Positions 44,441-57,275 are shown, counted from the stretch's first letter. The stretch: 64,000 nt of DNA from Arion vulgaris (GCA_020796225.1 CM036765.1:33446066-33510065); one strand, 5' to 3'. Numbers and translations are program-made. The notes: generated from the sequence alone by a model not told the origin.

Positions 44441-44806
44441 ACTAGTTCCATGCTACACTTGTAGTCATCTGATTAGTTACTAAAGATTATTTTCAATTCT
44501 AATTAAACCGCCTGATTGTAATGGGAGTTAAGTCCCAACAGATACAGTCTGTGGTTAGAGAGAGATGATCAGCCCACTAACAGCACTGTGCACAAGAACA
44601 TTAAAATGGCTGTCACTTTGGAAGACGGAGCATGTATCAACTTGTCCAATCTGTGAATTTGGGAGAACTAATCTATTATAATTTTTCTATTATTTAAACA
44701 AGTCACTTTTAAATAATAAAATATATTAAAACAAATTATTTAAATTTTTATTTGTGTAAAAAGTAGATTCTATGTGCTTCATCATGTTCATGTAAATCAC
44801 ATTCTC
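44441..44806. other. Intergenic DNA, possible retroelement remnant
   Basis: 44515..44680 reads in pieces like a LINE end ('ttaaaatggctgtcactttg', 'caacttgtccaatctgtgaa' resembling a C-P-I-C tail). Otherwise AT-rich. Confidence 0.35.
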
Positions 44807-44809
44807 TGT

Positions 44810-44945
44810 GGCGCTAGAGTGTTCAACTCACGCCCCATGCAGTGGTATCTGGATATTTTCTCTGGGTAGGTGAGATCAAATGTTCAACTCACGTCCCATG
44901 CGGTGGTATACAGATATTTTCTCTGGGTAGGTGAAATCAAGTGTC
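44810..44945. repeat. Tandem duplication, two ~65-bp units
   Basis: 'gttcaactcacgccccatgc' to 'ttttctctgggtaggtgaga' is immediately repeated as 'gttcaactcacgtcccatgc' to 'ttttctctgggtaggtgaaa'. Confidence 0.9.
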
Positions 44946-45534
44946 TAGACCAGACCTGTCTAACATGTGAGATCTGTCTTCATGGGAGCACATGTGATAG
45001 ATAAATCCCTGGCACCCTATTTTATTCCTTCGGCTTTGACGCTAATCAAAATTTCACTAAGCAAAAATGTGTTTCTGAATAACAGAACGATTCACTTTTT
45101 TTCATTAGCACAATATTTAAAAAAACAATCGTGCAGTCAAGATTAAGTTTTCTTGCTATTATTTTGTTTATTTGTGTTACATTTAATATTACTGTATTAT
45201 TAATATTGCAATTACTACATAGTGCACATGCCCAGACATTAGTCGAATGCACCCCAAAATATAAAAACATTGGATAGCACTGTTCTAGACCTTGTGGAGC
45301 TGGACTATATAGACATAAGTCATGTGTTTAAGTTGAGCAAGTAAAGCAAAAATTGAAGAGCAGGATGTAAAGTTCAGGCAAAATTTTAGATATAACAAGT
45401 TAAATTTAATTCCTATTAAAGTATAAAACAACAGAGAGATCAAACTCAAACAAAATGTGCATGATGAAATGAGACGTGCTGAATCAAAAATATACAGATA
45501 TTGAACTTTTGCTGCAAACACATCACACTGTCAT

Positions 45535-46170
45535 CATCATCGAATAGCTTGTCCTGAGCACAACTTTGCCACCCCAACAGTCCTCCGGAATTTCTCTCTC
45601 TCATAGGTCAGATGTCCCGCCTATGCAGCCGTCATGTTCAAACCATCAGTTACATTCTGAATCCATCTTCTCCGTGGTCTTTCTCTTTGCCGGTATGCCT
45701 CCTTCCATGATGGTCTTCTCCAGCCCTTCAAGTCTTTTTATATGTCCAAAATATCTCAATTTTCTCTTTCTTATTTGTAGCATCAGCCAGTTTTCTTTGA
45801 TTTTGAGTTCTTTCTGGATATATCTATTTGTTCTCTTCTCTGTCCATGATATACGGAGGACTCTTCTGTAACACTTATATTTGAAAGCACATATGTTTTT
45901 CCACTGCTTTATTAAATGTCCATGCCTCGCACCCATATGTTGCTACTGGGAATATGCATGCTCTTAGTATTCTGATCTTTGTTTTCTTATCAGTTCCATT
46001 CCATACTGTTTTTAGTTGTTTAATTTGTTTGCAAAGCCATGCTTGTTCTTCTTTTAATTTCCTTCATTCCATTTCCATCTGTTGTTAGCAGTGAACCAAG
46101 ATATTCAAAACTGTTCACATTTTCTACTTTCTTTCCGTTGATAAAAATATCTTTTGTCATGTTCGTTTAT
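45535..46170 (-). mobile_element. LINE C-terminal fragment (family A, longest copy)
   Basis: On the minus strand: FINGKKVENVNSFEYLGSLL, then NICAFKYKCYRRVLRISWTE, IQKELKIKENWLMLQIRKRK, LRYFGHIKRLEGLEKTIMEG and GIPAKRK. These are the thumb/post-RT blocks in order, with frame breaks. The 3' end carries a CGATGATGATG tail. Confidence 0.9.
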
Positions 46171-46540
46171 CTGTTGTCATTATTTTTGTTTTTGCGGCCA
46201 CATCACACTGTATATATGCTAAAATGGTTTCAATCACAAAAAAAAGAGTGATTTGTAAGTGGTTATAATATGGCAAACGAAGCAGAAGATAATGTAAAAC
46301 AAGAAGCTACAAATTATAGAGTACCTGAAGTACTTTGTTTTTAATGAAGAAAATGTGAAGATTGCATGTAAAAGAAATCTCTGAATAATTCTTAATATAA
46401 GAAGAAACAAAGAACTTGTACTTCCATTGGGAATGAAACAATAACAACTGTATCCATTTGTAAAAATGAAATTTAAAAAAAATGTTAATTAAAAAAAATT
46501 AAATCAATTTATATAATTTCACCACATTAAATAGCATCTT

Positions 46541-46894
46541 GTGTTATTGGTTACTGAACTGACGTCACAGCACTCCAAGCAGACCCATAGATGCTCAGTC
46601 TCCCCCAACAGATGTGGAAGGTTATGCATACTGAAGGTTCCTGCGGTTGGCTGGTTAAATACACTTCTCTCTCTGCCCCTCAAGCATCCAGTTCTATTTG
46701 TAGAATGTGCCGCATCTTGTGTAGGAGTAGTCTACAAACAGTATCTGGAATGTGAGTCTGTATCACAAAGTTATTATAGAGCTGGTTTCTCACCTTACAA
46801 CCCAGCTGTAAATAATTATCTCACTAATATAGTAGTGTTGGTTCTAATGGCTATTAATATGTTTCAAAGTCATCAAAGTGTACCTATGGTATGA
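46541..46894 (+). other. Open frame of 118 codons, not recognised
   Basis: A stop-free frame with no initial ATG, slightly richer in GC and Cys (CGRLCILKVPAVGWL, FVECAASCVGVVYKQY). At this base composition an ORF this long is expected about once or twice by chance in 64 kb. I see no family motif; it could be a retroelement remnant or noise. Confidence 0.15.
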
Positions 46895-47147
46895 TTCCTT
46901 ACAATGTAGTTATGCAGTGTATTTCTGTAAGAATGAGTGAGTATCTGCTGGCAGATTTGAAGTGAGGTCTGTCCTAACAACTGGTAGATTAATACAATCT
47001 GAAAAAATATTACTTTGTGTGTGTGCTTTGCGTCTCAATGTTTCTAGCAATCAATGTATGTGGGTCACCTGGTAAAACAAACACATATTTTAAGACTCAT
47101 TTTGCAAACTGTTCCTAGGGTGATGTATTTACTATGGCTGAGTTTGA

Positions 47148-47672
47148 CTTTCCGCCGAGTGGTTACCGGGCCCAAATTTGGGGTGTAAAGAATAGAACCA
47201 CTGTTACCTGCCACGCATGTCGTAAGAGGCGACTAAGGAGGTTTGGCTAAAATCAGATGCACATGTCCGCTAGGGAATGCTAACCAGAAACAAAAGCTTG
47301 CAGAAAACAGATGCACCAGGTCATAAGGCGCATAACATGGTGCAACGACCCCTCACAATGAGGAATGGAATAACGGATTCTACGATCGCCAATCTGCCTC
47401 TGCGATTTAGCCACACAGTAAGAATGTCAGACCTTCCATCACGAGGTGCCAAAACTTACTGCGGGAAGAGGTTGGCACAAACGGGAAGCAGAAATCATAG
47501 GAATTATATCCTACAGAACTGCCCCCAGTATGCAGACTTGAGAAAAAGAGGTGGCCCACTTACACTAGCGTCCAAGACAAACTGTATGGCATGGGTGATA
47601 ATCTGAGGCAGACTGCTGCCTTTATTAGAGAATCCGAAATCCCAATCTAGTGAGAATGCAGAAGAAGTTTGA
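47148..47672 (+). mobile_element. Dispersed retroelement repeat, type F2
   Basis: Closely matches 18236..18752, including CATGTCGTAAGAGGCGACTA, 'cgacccctcacaatgaggaa' and 'gccaatctgcct', and ends AGAAGAAG. It is flanked by 'agtttgactttccgc' on both sides, a plausible target-site duplication (47144..47158 and 47668..47682). Confidence 0.85.
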
Positions 47673-47839
47673 CTTTCCGCAACATTTCTCAGTCGATGTA
47701 TCTACTATAGTCGAGTTTAACTTTCAGCAACAATTCTCAGGTGATGAGTTTGATTTTCAGCATTTCTTAGTGCTAGCAATATTATTATATACAAATGATG
47801 GTAGACAATGATCAAGAAATAATAAGTAAAGTGTGTCAC

Positions 47840-47845
47840 TTTATT
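47840..47845 (-). terminator. BRK1: Candidate BRK1 polyadenylation signal
   Basis: TTTATT on the plus strand reads AATAAA on the minus strand, ~910 bases beyond the BRK1 stop. A second such hexamer is at 47890..47895. Either could be used; no closer canonical signal was seen. Confidence 0.35.
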
Positions 47846-48755
47846 AATCAACAAAAACAAAGAAATAGTAATGGAACTATATGCATGCATTTATTAATAT
47901 AAATAATGACTACAAGTGTTCAAATGTACAATAATTTACATAACTGTGTGACATGTTACAGATAGACATCACATTAATGTCAAGTTAAAGTGAGCACTGA
48001 CTTCCTACTGTTACTGAAGAAATTTGTAACTTTCATAAACTAATGTGCCAATAACATTTCAGATCAAGCACATGAACCAGGACAACTTCAAGCCAGGCAG
48101 CTTGGCCATTCATAGTTTGCATAGTTATCTTCATCACTCAAAACATAAATAATGTACATTCTCTATTCCTACCGCACATACTTAAATGATCCCATTAGTT
48201 GGTGTAACTGATTGGCTCCCATAAGCTGCTAGAAGCACCACTATTAATTTGTTTTAGAACGATCTTAAATAAAATTCATTTACCTATATATTACTCCAAA
48301 AAATAATCTGTTAATAATTAAGAAAACTACAGCTGAATTTGTACATACACCTACAATGGAAAAATAGGACCTAGATTCAGCCACAACACGTTTTTCAATA
48401 AAATAACCAATCAGTTAAAGCTATCAATATCTATTATTGATATTCTTCAAACAAATTCTTGTTAGTGAAGAGAACCATACCAGACACAGTGATGGTTGGT
48501 ATATTTACAACATTGTAGACTATTCACAAGATGAACAAAATATGTACAAAGTCTTCCCAATTTGTTAGCTCTGAAATAAATGACAAACATTACAAAATTA
48601 TAAACCAAAAATTGCCACCAAAAAATAAGTGTTGTCTCTTTTTTTCCAAATCCGCTTGACTTATAATTATGATTTGTCTAAGAGTGGCATGTCTTTGTGT
48701 GTTTCCAAGCAATCACCAGCTCCTTGCCTTGCCATCATTTCTCAGTGAATTTATT

Positions 48756-49852
48756 TTAGGGTAATGTCTCATCTTTTGTGATCTGTGGAAATAAATAGAC
48801 AGCATTTTCTGATAGACCTCACAACATATAGATAAGAAATTGTTTAGAAGTTTAAAGATCTGATGCACAATGCACTTTATATGATGCTGAATAAATTTAC
48901 ATTTCAGTGGATGGTCAAAAGTCACATTGCTGTGTTGTACAGGTTGGTGAAGCATAAATTACTTGATAAAAGAAATGATTTTGCAAGTATCATAGTAAAG
49001 ACAATTGGTGTAATGCATAGCTTAATACAAGATTCATCATCATACACAGAAACAAGCAAGTCATTCAATAGAGATCTTCTAGCCACTATTAATCCCACAT
49101 TATGTGTACAACATAGAAAGAGTGTAGAGAATTGTAAAACCATGCAAAAAAAAAACAAACAAGATAAATAGACAACTCACAAGATCATTCCTCACACCAT
49201 GTTAAGCTTTGTAAGTTATGTTATCAACATGTTAGATGCAACATGCACATGATAACAGATTAGCTAGTACGAATGCAATCATACAAATAAACAAGAGTGC
49301 ATGTAATATGGTGTTAAGAATGTTTAAAGGAATGTTATATACAGACAAATTAAAAATTCTAGAGGAGCTACCAATTGACTAGGTATTTAGGTAAATATAT
49401 TTAATACCATTGCAACTAGATATCCAGGTTGAGTATAACTTAAATGCACTGTAGATGGGGAAGAAAGTAATGAGTTTGAGAAAACAATACCATTTTGTTT
49501 CGAAGGGATACTTGGAAAAAGACAAAAATGTGATTGTATGACACAATTGATTCTAAGACTCACCCCCAATATGTGAAAAAGTGTGTCTTAGAATCAAATA
49601 ATACTATAAAATAAACTGTCCCAACAAAGGACAAGAACTGACATATGAATTGTTAATGGCCAAATTTAACCTGGAATGGTTGACTAATAATAGATGAGAC
49701 TTAGGAATGAGCTCAAAGGCAAGAGAGACAAGTGCAAACTCAGAAGTACTCACAGTAAAACGCCATTGATGAAAAGGCCACATATATATATCTATATATA
49801 TATATATCTATATATATATCATATATATATATCATATATATATATATATATA

Positions 49853-49896
<44 letters not shown>

Positions 49897-52800
49897 CATA
49901 TATATAGATATACATATATATAGTATATAAAACATAATAGCAAGTCATGGTAATCCTAAAGTTAATTTTTAATGTAAAATAAGGGATGGGTAACTATAAG
50001 ATACATTATGGATTCCCAAAGACTGAAATCATATCTAACTCATTCCATACAGTGGGCCACACAACATGGCAGTCTATATATTACACTTGCCAGCGCATCA
50101 AACCAGTTTACCTACCACATTTTCCAACATAATTCAGTGTACCAGGAGTTTGTTTCATGGTAAAATTAGTATAATATTATGTCCAAGAATTCTGATCTAT
50201 TTACCAGTCTCTAATTAATCACAAGATGACTTTGTTCTGCTACATCTGTCCATCGAGAGTTGGGTCAAATATGTTTATGTGATCAAACTGACAGATTTCT
50301 AAACTGTTTGCAAAGTCATTGAAAAATCATTTACAACAACAATTAGTGATAGTGTCACAAACAACATTTGTAAACTTTGTCGAATTGTTACCTAGGCCAG
50401 ACACTTGTTCATAAAGCTGATTGATAGGTTTTCAGAGTTATGTGGAAACAACATAGGCAGTGATTTGAATTTGTGATAGCAGAAAAACAATATTAGTAAC
50501 GATATTAAAGAAGTTTATTCTTCTTCTGTGTTCGCCCGCTATGAATTCAGGCGTAGCCATGGTGCCTAATGTGGTGCTTCTTACTGATTTTTGCATGAAA
50601 GTCTGCTTCGTTTTTTTGGTTTCCTTGCAATACAGGTGGGCCTTCTCTGACTTTAGAGGTAAGAAATTTATTGATATTATAACTTATGAAATAAATACAT
50701 GAACATTAGGAAGATGTCTTAGAAGAATTTCCATACGCCCGAGTGGTTACCAGGGCCCAAATTGGGATGTAAAGAAAAGAACCAGTTACCTGCCACGCAT
50801 GTCGTAAGAGGCGCTAAGGAGGTTGGGAGTGGGGCTAGCTACCCCACACTGTAAAAAACACTAAATGGTTACAGAACGGAGAGCGAACCTAGTAAACGCT
50901 GGCTGAAACCGGACACATTGCCAAAGGATAAGTACCAGAGCTCCAAATGGTACTGAAGATGTGATGTAAAACACACCAATGCTAAGGCTGCATGAATCAG
51001 ATTTCTATTCGCTGGGACCAGAGAATACCAAATACTGAGATCCCCTGCATAAAGGCATCAACAATATCAACGAGGAAATAAAACGTAGGAGATGTAAGTG
51101 GTTGTGACATACATTAAGAATACAGAAGACCAGACAGCCATATGTGCCTTTGAAATGGAATCTGGGAAACATGAGACAACCTAGAGAGATGTGAGACGAA
51201 CTGAGACAGAGAAAGAAAGAGGAGGAATGACCTGTAAAGAACAAATCTGGCTTGCTCAAGACAGATCTGGTCAGAGAAAATTTGGTGATGCCTTATGCTT
51301 CAAGAGGAGAAGGGATGGTGCAGGATATCATGAAATTCAAGAAATAGAAAAGTTGCATTAATTGACTGAGTGTGCGATATGTAGTTATCGATTTGATCCA
51401 GAATGTATATAAGAACTGGAGTACAAGAGTAAATAAGTTGAAAATAATATAAAGACTAATCACTATGTGTATGTGTGTGGTTTATTACCACATTATTGAA
51501 CATACTACCTAATAATCATCAATAGAAATGCATTAAATCTATTTATTATACCTAATAAAATAATAATTTGGTGGTAAGTTATATTTATTTCAACAATTTT
51601 CAACAGCGTTTATACTTGAAAAACACATTAAAATTAATTGTAATATTTACTGTAACATCTAAATATACATTTTTTTAAGCTAGTACCAATGGAACGTTCT
51701 TTTTCTTTTCTTAACTCCCCTTGAAGCATAAGGCATCAACACATTTCCTCCAACCAGGTCTGTCATGAGCAAGCTAATTCTGTTCATTCCAGGTCTTTCT
51801 GGCCTCTTCCCTTTCTCTGTCTACAGTTCGTCTCCATGTTTCTCTAGATCATCCCCTACCTCTCAGATTCCATTTCAAAACCACATGTGTGTGTCTTGAC
51901 TTCTGCATTCTTAATGTATGTCCCAACCACTTCCATCTCCTACGTTTTATTTCCTCGTTGATATTATTGATGCCTGTGCGCCAGGTGATCTCAGTATTTG
52001 GTATTCTCTGGTCCCAGTGAATTTGGAACATTACTTATCTTAAAAAATTACCTATCCTTCATCAAAATTCATGGAAAACTAAGAAGACTATAGCTGAAAT
52101 GGCAAATACACATGTAGAGTGAAAAAATATTAATTTGTTCAGTATGTTTTTCAATTTGATAATTAAATATATTTTGTTTCTTCACAACTGGTGGGTGGAG
52201 GAGGGGAAGATTTAAAGACAATAGTACTGCTGCTCGAAAAGTCTTTATCTACCAATTATTTTATATAACGTCTTGTCCAGCTAGTTATTATTTCTTCTTT
52301 TTCTTCAAACACTCCATATTGACCACTTGTTAACCACTCTGTCTGATTTGTATGTGATCTGAGCCTAAGAGTGATTGTACGTTGTGCCAGTTATGCACCC
52401 ACAAGTAGGTCAGCACATCCGATTTCTGCGATGCTTTTTATTTACTAGGGTAGCTTTCCTAGGTCCTACATCAGTCGCCTCTTATGACATGCCTTGTAGG
52501 TTGCAGTGATACTATTCTTTGCTTCCTTTGCGGCACGGGGACCACACTGGTGGCTATAAGACCATGTTGTTGTAGTATTTCTTTGACATTGTCTATCTAT
52601 CTGCATCTTGGTCTTCGTCATGCTTTCAGATCTGATCTTCTACTGTTGTACATACACGGTGGCATACTGGTTTTTATTATAAAATTGTCTAAATCATTTT
52701 ATTTCCATCTCTTAACATATTTTATGGCAGGTGTGGTTTTTGCAATTTTTCTTATATCTGAGCTTCAAATTTTGTCTCTTGCGATAATAGTGATTTTTTT

Positions 52801-54000
52801 TACAAGAATCTCATCTCACATTCGTTGGCCTTCCTGTCTTACTCATTAGATAGGTTTCATGTTTGAACTTGGTAGCAGACAGTCGATATGAATATGCTAT
52901 TTATAACCTGTCATTTAACATACATGTATATATCAAGGTACTCTAGTAAATTATATATTTTTTTAAAATAGTTTATGAATGGGATAATTGTATACTACAT
53001 CTAGCTATTCAGGACAAAAGATGGCTGACAAAACAAGAAGTATACACAATAATAGTGTGCTGCAAGAACAGAAGGTTGTGTAAGGGTCTGGTGGCCACCT
53101 AGGTATTAACACATGATGCTAATGAATAAAAACCCGACTATTTGTTAAGATTGTCAAATAATAACTAATGGCAGATGCATGTGTACACAACAGAAACACA
53201 CAGTTGGCAGGTACAACAGCATGTATCCCAAGGCATATCAAGATTAAACCGTGCATTTGTCCATATAGGTGGAATGGAATAAAAACACATAAAGTCAATA
53301 AATAAGTCGCCTGGTAACAGACTCCCACTAGTGTAGAGGGACAATGAAAATAGCAATGAAAAATGACCTAGAAATAAGGAACGGACCCTCCAAACTATTT
53401 TTAGAATAGGTATGAGCAAAACAAAATGGGGAAAAATCAGTACTAAAACTTACAATTTAAAAACAATAATTTTAAAGTGAATATGGGCAGTATGTTTATT
53501 TGTTACTTATCTCTTTCACTTTATTTTACATGCACTAAAATATTACTTTCTGACATTCTCAATCTATTTAAATATAATAAAAATGAACATACATGTTGCT
53601 ATATCATTTCATTACAAAGATGTTTCAGTGTGCTAGCAAAATGTATTGCAATTCAATTAGTCAAAATATTGTAACATTCCTTTTTATTGACATGCAAGAA
53701 AAAGAAGAACAAAGCCACACACTCCCAATCATTTTGTATCAAAATGCAGCAGTCATTATAATAACATGTGATCGCAAGTTTTATTGTGAATAACTTCTGT
53801 CTATTGAATAGTGCCTTTCAATAAGTCATGAAAAATAAATTAAGAGATCAATGCTTTTGGATGGAGGTGTGGAGTCGCAAGCAAACAATGCAGTGCCTTA
53901 TTGCAGCTAGCAGATTTTAAAAATATCAATTATTATAAATGATACATATTTTATTCAGATTGAGCAATTTAATGGGTGCAAATGTGTATAAAATATGAAC

Positions 54001-54033
<33 letters not shown>

Positions 54034-57000
54034 CTTACATGTGACCAACAGAAATCAAATCATTTTTATCATGGTATAAAGAATAACATATTTATGGGAG
54101 AAATACTCTGGAAAAAAAATAGTTTTACTATATCATAACAAAATATAACAGTTTCAAGCAACCTTTATATGTGTGTTGATCATACTAGAATTTCTACACC
54201 CACAAACTGACAGTGAAAGCAATTATGGACCAGTGAAGCACAAAGTGGGTGAATATGTCCACTAAGGCATCTGCTTCCCATCTGTAAGCTGAACAAGTTA
54301 AAGCAGGCACAGATAGTTTTCCACAGTTAGTGTGAGGTCAAATGGTAACAGTAGAAAAAAAAACCTCCAGAGAAAAACTACAACTAAAACAGAACCAGTA
54401 TCCAAACCAACCAACAACGCAACAGTTCACGGTGACTGCATAAAAAACATGCTGAGAAATCAAAATAGAAGCAAAACACTCAGAAATTTGCATGGATTTA
54501 CCCATTTGTAAACATTTTGTTGTTTGATGTATTTTGTTTGCATCAAACAAAGTTTTCAGAACCTAGATCTAATTCATTTTCATCTAAATGGTTCTGGCCA
54601 GGATTCTCAGTATTCGAAATCTGGAGAGACAGGAAGCACATTATAGCAAAATACAATTGGTGCCAGGAAATCTGTCTCTGAGATAGTTTAATGTCAAACT
54701 AAGTTCATATTAAGACTAATCAATAATTATTATTAGACACAGTTATCAATTATAAGACATAGTGTATGACCTTTAGAAATTCAAGGTCTCTACCAAATAT
54801 ATTATCAAACAGAAAATGATAATGAACAGTTCTAGATAAATTCATAGAATTTCTTCTCTCTGAGATAATAGTGGACAGTATGTGTCTTAGATAGAAATGA
54901 CTGACCGTTGATAATTTCCTAACACTAAAATTATGTGTAAAACTGACAGCCAGTTCTGGCTAGTGAGAAACAAAAATGAACAACGGGAATGTCAATATCT
55001 TTAATTTTGTGCTGGTTTTGATCATGATCCATTATGGTGACAGAAATTTAGCTATGTCTGTTTTTTGGAGATGACATAAATACAGCGCAACTTATTACAA
55101 CTTTCCATGAATTTCGTTTACACAGGTCACACTTGATAACTTTCAGTCCCTAGATTTGCTTTTCACTTAGCTAACTATAGGAACTTGATGTCATAAACCA
55201 AATAACATTATCTCATGGAACCATACAAACTATTTTTTCTTTTTTTCTCATGTCATCTTGTCTTATCATTTCTTTTATGCTCGATCTCTTTCCTCAGAAA
55301 ATCTTTCTGCTTTCAGAGTTGGTTCAAACATTATTATGTACAAAAGGCTGTCAGACTGCTTCTTTCTGATGCACGTAAACAAGAATTCCTTGCACAATGG
55401 TATCTTTCAGAACATCATTATTACTAGTTTAGCTGTCCATAGGACTCTTACTACTCTTCTATAGTTCTATTCCTATCAACCAAGCTGATCACTCATTGTG
55501 ATCTGTGTGGTTTACCCCGGAATGTGAATATGTTGCTTCCCGGTTCATAAGCATGTAGGACAGGCACATCTGAAAAACTTCAATATGACAAGTTCTTAGC
55601 CAGGTAACCCTGAAGAATTTCTTTTCAGTTTTCATTGATATTAAGATAATTTATCTCAGATGATACCATGTTTATGGTTCTGCTAATCTACTTTTCATTT
55701 GAGAAAAGAATTACATATCCGATGTTATTTGTGTACACTAATATTTAAACATACAACCATATGTAAAATTATCACATCCATTTGTATGTTGCATTATGAA
55801 GAACTGTTTCTTAGAAATGACCATTACTTCTGAATCTAGTTTTTAAAGTTCAGGTCTGTATTGTCATAATCACATCAACCCTTTCCTTCAGTTCTTTACA
55901 ATAATAAAGATCAAGAAAAAGTTATAGTTGATGACGGACTGCTTGAGCAGAGGCAAACAATTTATGAGAAATTTATAAATTCTCTCTCTCTAGTTTAAAA
56001 AGTGTACATACTCTGGCTTCGATATACTCCACACGCCTCTCCAATTCTGTCAGTTTCTGATTGAGAACAGCAAGTCGTGACCGACATGACATGTCTGATG
56101 GACAGTTAAAAACAAACAAAATGTTAATTTGCAATTTTACAAGAATTTAACAATCACATGCTTCCCATATTATTTCTTAATGAACAATGTCACAGTTAAC
56201 AGTCAGACTATACTAGAATAAATTTACAGCTTCAACTGAAAAAACATGAACTGTACATTTTACTTAAAAATTTAATATCAATAGCAAATAAATGATGAAA
56301 TCATTAGTGATTTGTAGAGAAATTGTCTACTGACAAATCCCTTTTGTTTTTTAAATGAGTTTTACAAACTCAGTATAAATGGAAGCTTCAGGGTGACACA
56401 AAACAACAGGTGTAGTATGTCAGGTCTAAAACAAAATACATATAAAAAGATGAAAAGATTGAAGTGGTACACTCAGCGTCAGCTGTGTTACATGGTGAGT
56501 GTTACACAGGTCAGTCACAAGTGTCATGGTCAGTCAGTGTGTGTACTGTCAGTCAGTGTGCGAATATAAGTCATAAGGCTTGATAAAACTTACTTATAAC
56601 TTATTTTAAGTCGAAGTTTAACACATCAAAATAATATTGAATTTCAATTTGAACAGGATGGATGTTTAAATATCTTTATCTCTAAGACTAAGATCTAATA
56701 ACAACAATGAAATATATTTTATGATTATGAATGGATCATCCAAAAAATGATTCCTTCTTGTCCTTATCCGTTTGTTTTGATTGAATCATCATCCTTGCAC
56801 TTCATTTCATTGAATGAATAACTGTGAGTGCTCCTGTCTCTTTCTTACTTACACACGCGATTTTTTGACGGCAAACAGTTGAAACACACACGCTCATATT
56901 CAGTCTTATCTTAGGTGGCAGTGCACGGATTCCAGATGTCGAGATGTACTCCGTAAACTGTAGAGTAGATTCAGTATAGAGCACTCTATTACTGACTCAA

Positions 57001-57275
57001 CTGTAGTAGTAAGTTTCGCTGTTGTAGTTTGTATAACTATAAGTTAAAGTTGGTAGGGCCCGGGCGGTAGGAGGTAGCGATGCGGATCCACAATCTCCTC
57101 TGTACAAATTAAAGAAAACGCCTAACTAATTTTACAACAACCTCTCACCAAATGAATTTAAGAAGTCTGTTATTTTCTTAATACTGCCTGTGATTACTTC
57201 AACGTATTCTCGATTAGCCCAGTCTTGCTGGAGCGGTTTTTGATGAGCTGGTTGCGATTGATGATGTGTAGCCAT
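48756..57275 (-). CDS. BRK1: BRK1 (BRICK1/HSPC300), WAVE regulatory complex subunit
   Basis: Three minus-strand coding exons: 57149-57275, 56012-56094 and 48756-48782; 237 nt, 78 residues plus stop (family length ~75). Exon 1 encodes [20 protein letters not shown] and then [20 protein letters not shown]; exon 2 encodes [20 protein letters not shown] and VEYIEAR; exon 3 encodes ITKDETLP. These match the conserved BRK1 body, including D-W-A-N-R-E-Y and the coiled coil S-R-L-x-x-L-N-x-K-L-x-x-L-E-R-R-x-E-Y-I-E-A-R. BRK1 is the smallest subunit of the pentameric WAVE complex that activates Arp2/3 in the cytoplasm. Exon 2's donor is AGA|GTATGT. Reading through it would give 12 other residues and a stop. 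Introns: 1,054 bp and 7,229 bp. Confidence 0.93.
49781..49928. repeat. (TA)n microsatellite with CTATA interruptions
   Basis: About 145 bases of TA dinucleotides broken by 'tc', 'catat' and 'gta' units, in BRK1 intron 2. The tyrosine/isoleucine-rich ORF there is an artefact. Confidence 0.95.
50735..51345 (+). mobile_element. Internally deleted LINE (5' F2 segment joined to C-terminal segment)
   Basis: 50735..50990 carries 'gagtggttaccagggcccaa', the CATGTCGTAAGAGGCG motif and 'aaggaggttgggag'. From ~50995 it reads [22 protein letters not shown]-like and [20 protein letters not shown], a LINE C-terminus matching 51710..52035 in reverse. The two parts together suggest an element that lost most of its coding region. 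Confidence 0.7.
51710..52035 (-). mobile_element. LINE C-terminal fragment (family H)
   Basis: The minus strand reads [20 protein letters not shown] and [20 protein letters not shown], then [12 protein letters not shown]-x-W-L-G-H is the typical block. It is ~370 bp from an inverted partner at 50995..51345. Confidence 0.85.
52290..52545 (-). mobile_element. Dispersed retroelement repeat, type F1
   Basis: Matches 7085..7345 nearly throughout ('ccacttgttaaccactctgt', 'gagcctaagagtgattgtac', 'cagtcgcctcttatgacatg'). The (GAA)n tail is at its left end on this strand. Confidence 0.8.
52546..55474. other. BRK1 intron 2 sequence, little recognised
   Basis: AT-rich. A (TA)n run at 54001..54033. I see no other exon or motif. 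Confidence 0.5.
55475..55585 (-). repeat. Dispersed LINE 3' fragment
   Basis: 'tatcaaccaagctgatcact', 'cattgtgatctgtgtggttt' and 'gtaggacaggcacatctgaa' match 25480..25575 and part of 31890..32010. Confidence 0.5.
56095..57148. other. BRK1 intron 1 sequence
   Basis: Mostly unrecognised. About 56755..56960 has features of a SINE S2-like fragment ('catcatccttgcactt', 'gtgcacggattcca'), but the match is weak. Confidence 0.4.

Noticed and set aside
46541..46894. New protein-coding gene
   Set aside because: No ATG start, splice context or family motif, and an ORF of this length is expected by chance; kept only as a low-confidence entry.
55973..56094. BRK1 ending inside exon 2 (82 residues)
   Set aside because: The strong AGA|GTATGT donor and the family-like ITKDETLP end at 48756..48782 fit better; read-through kept only as a possible isoform.
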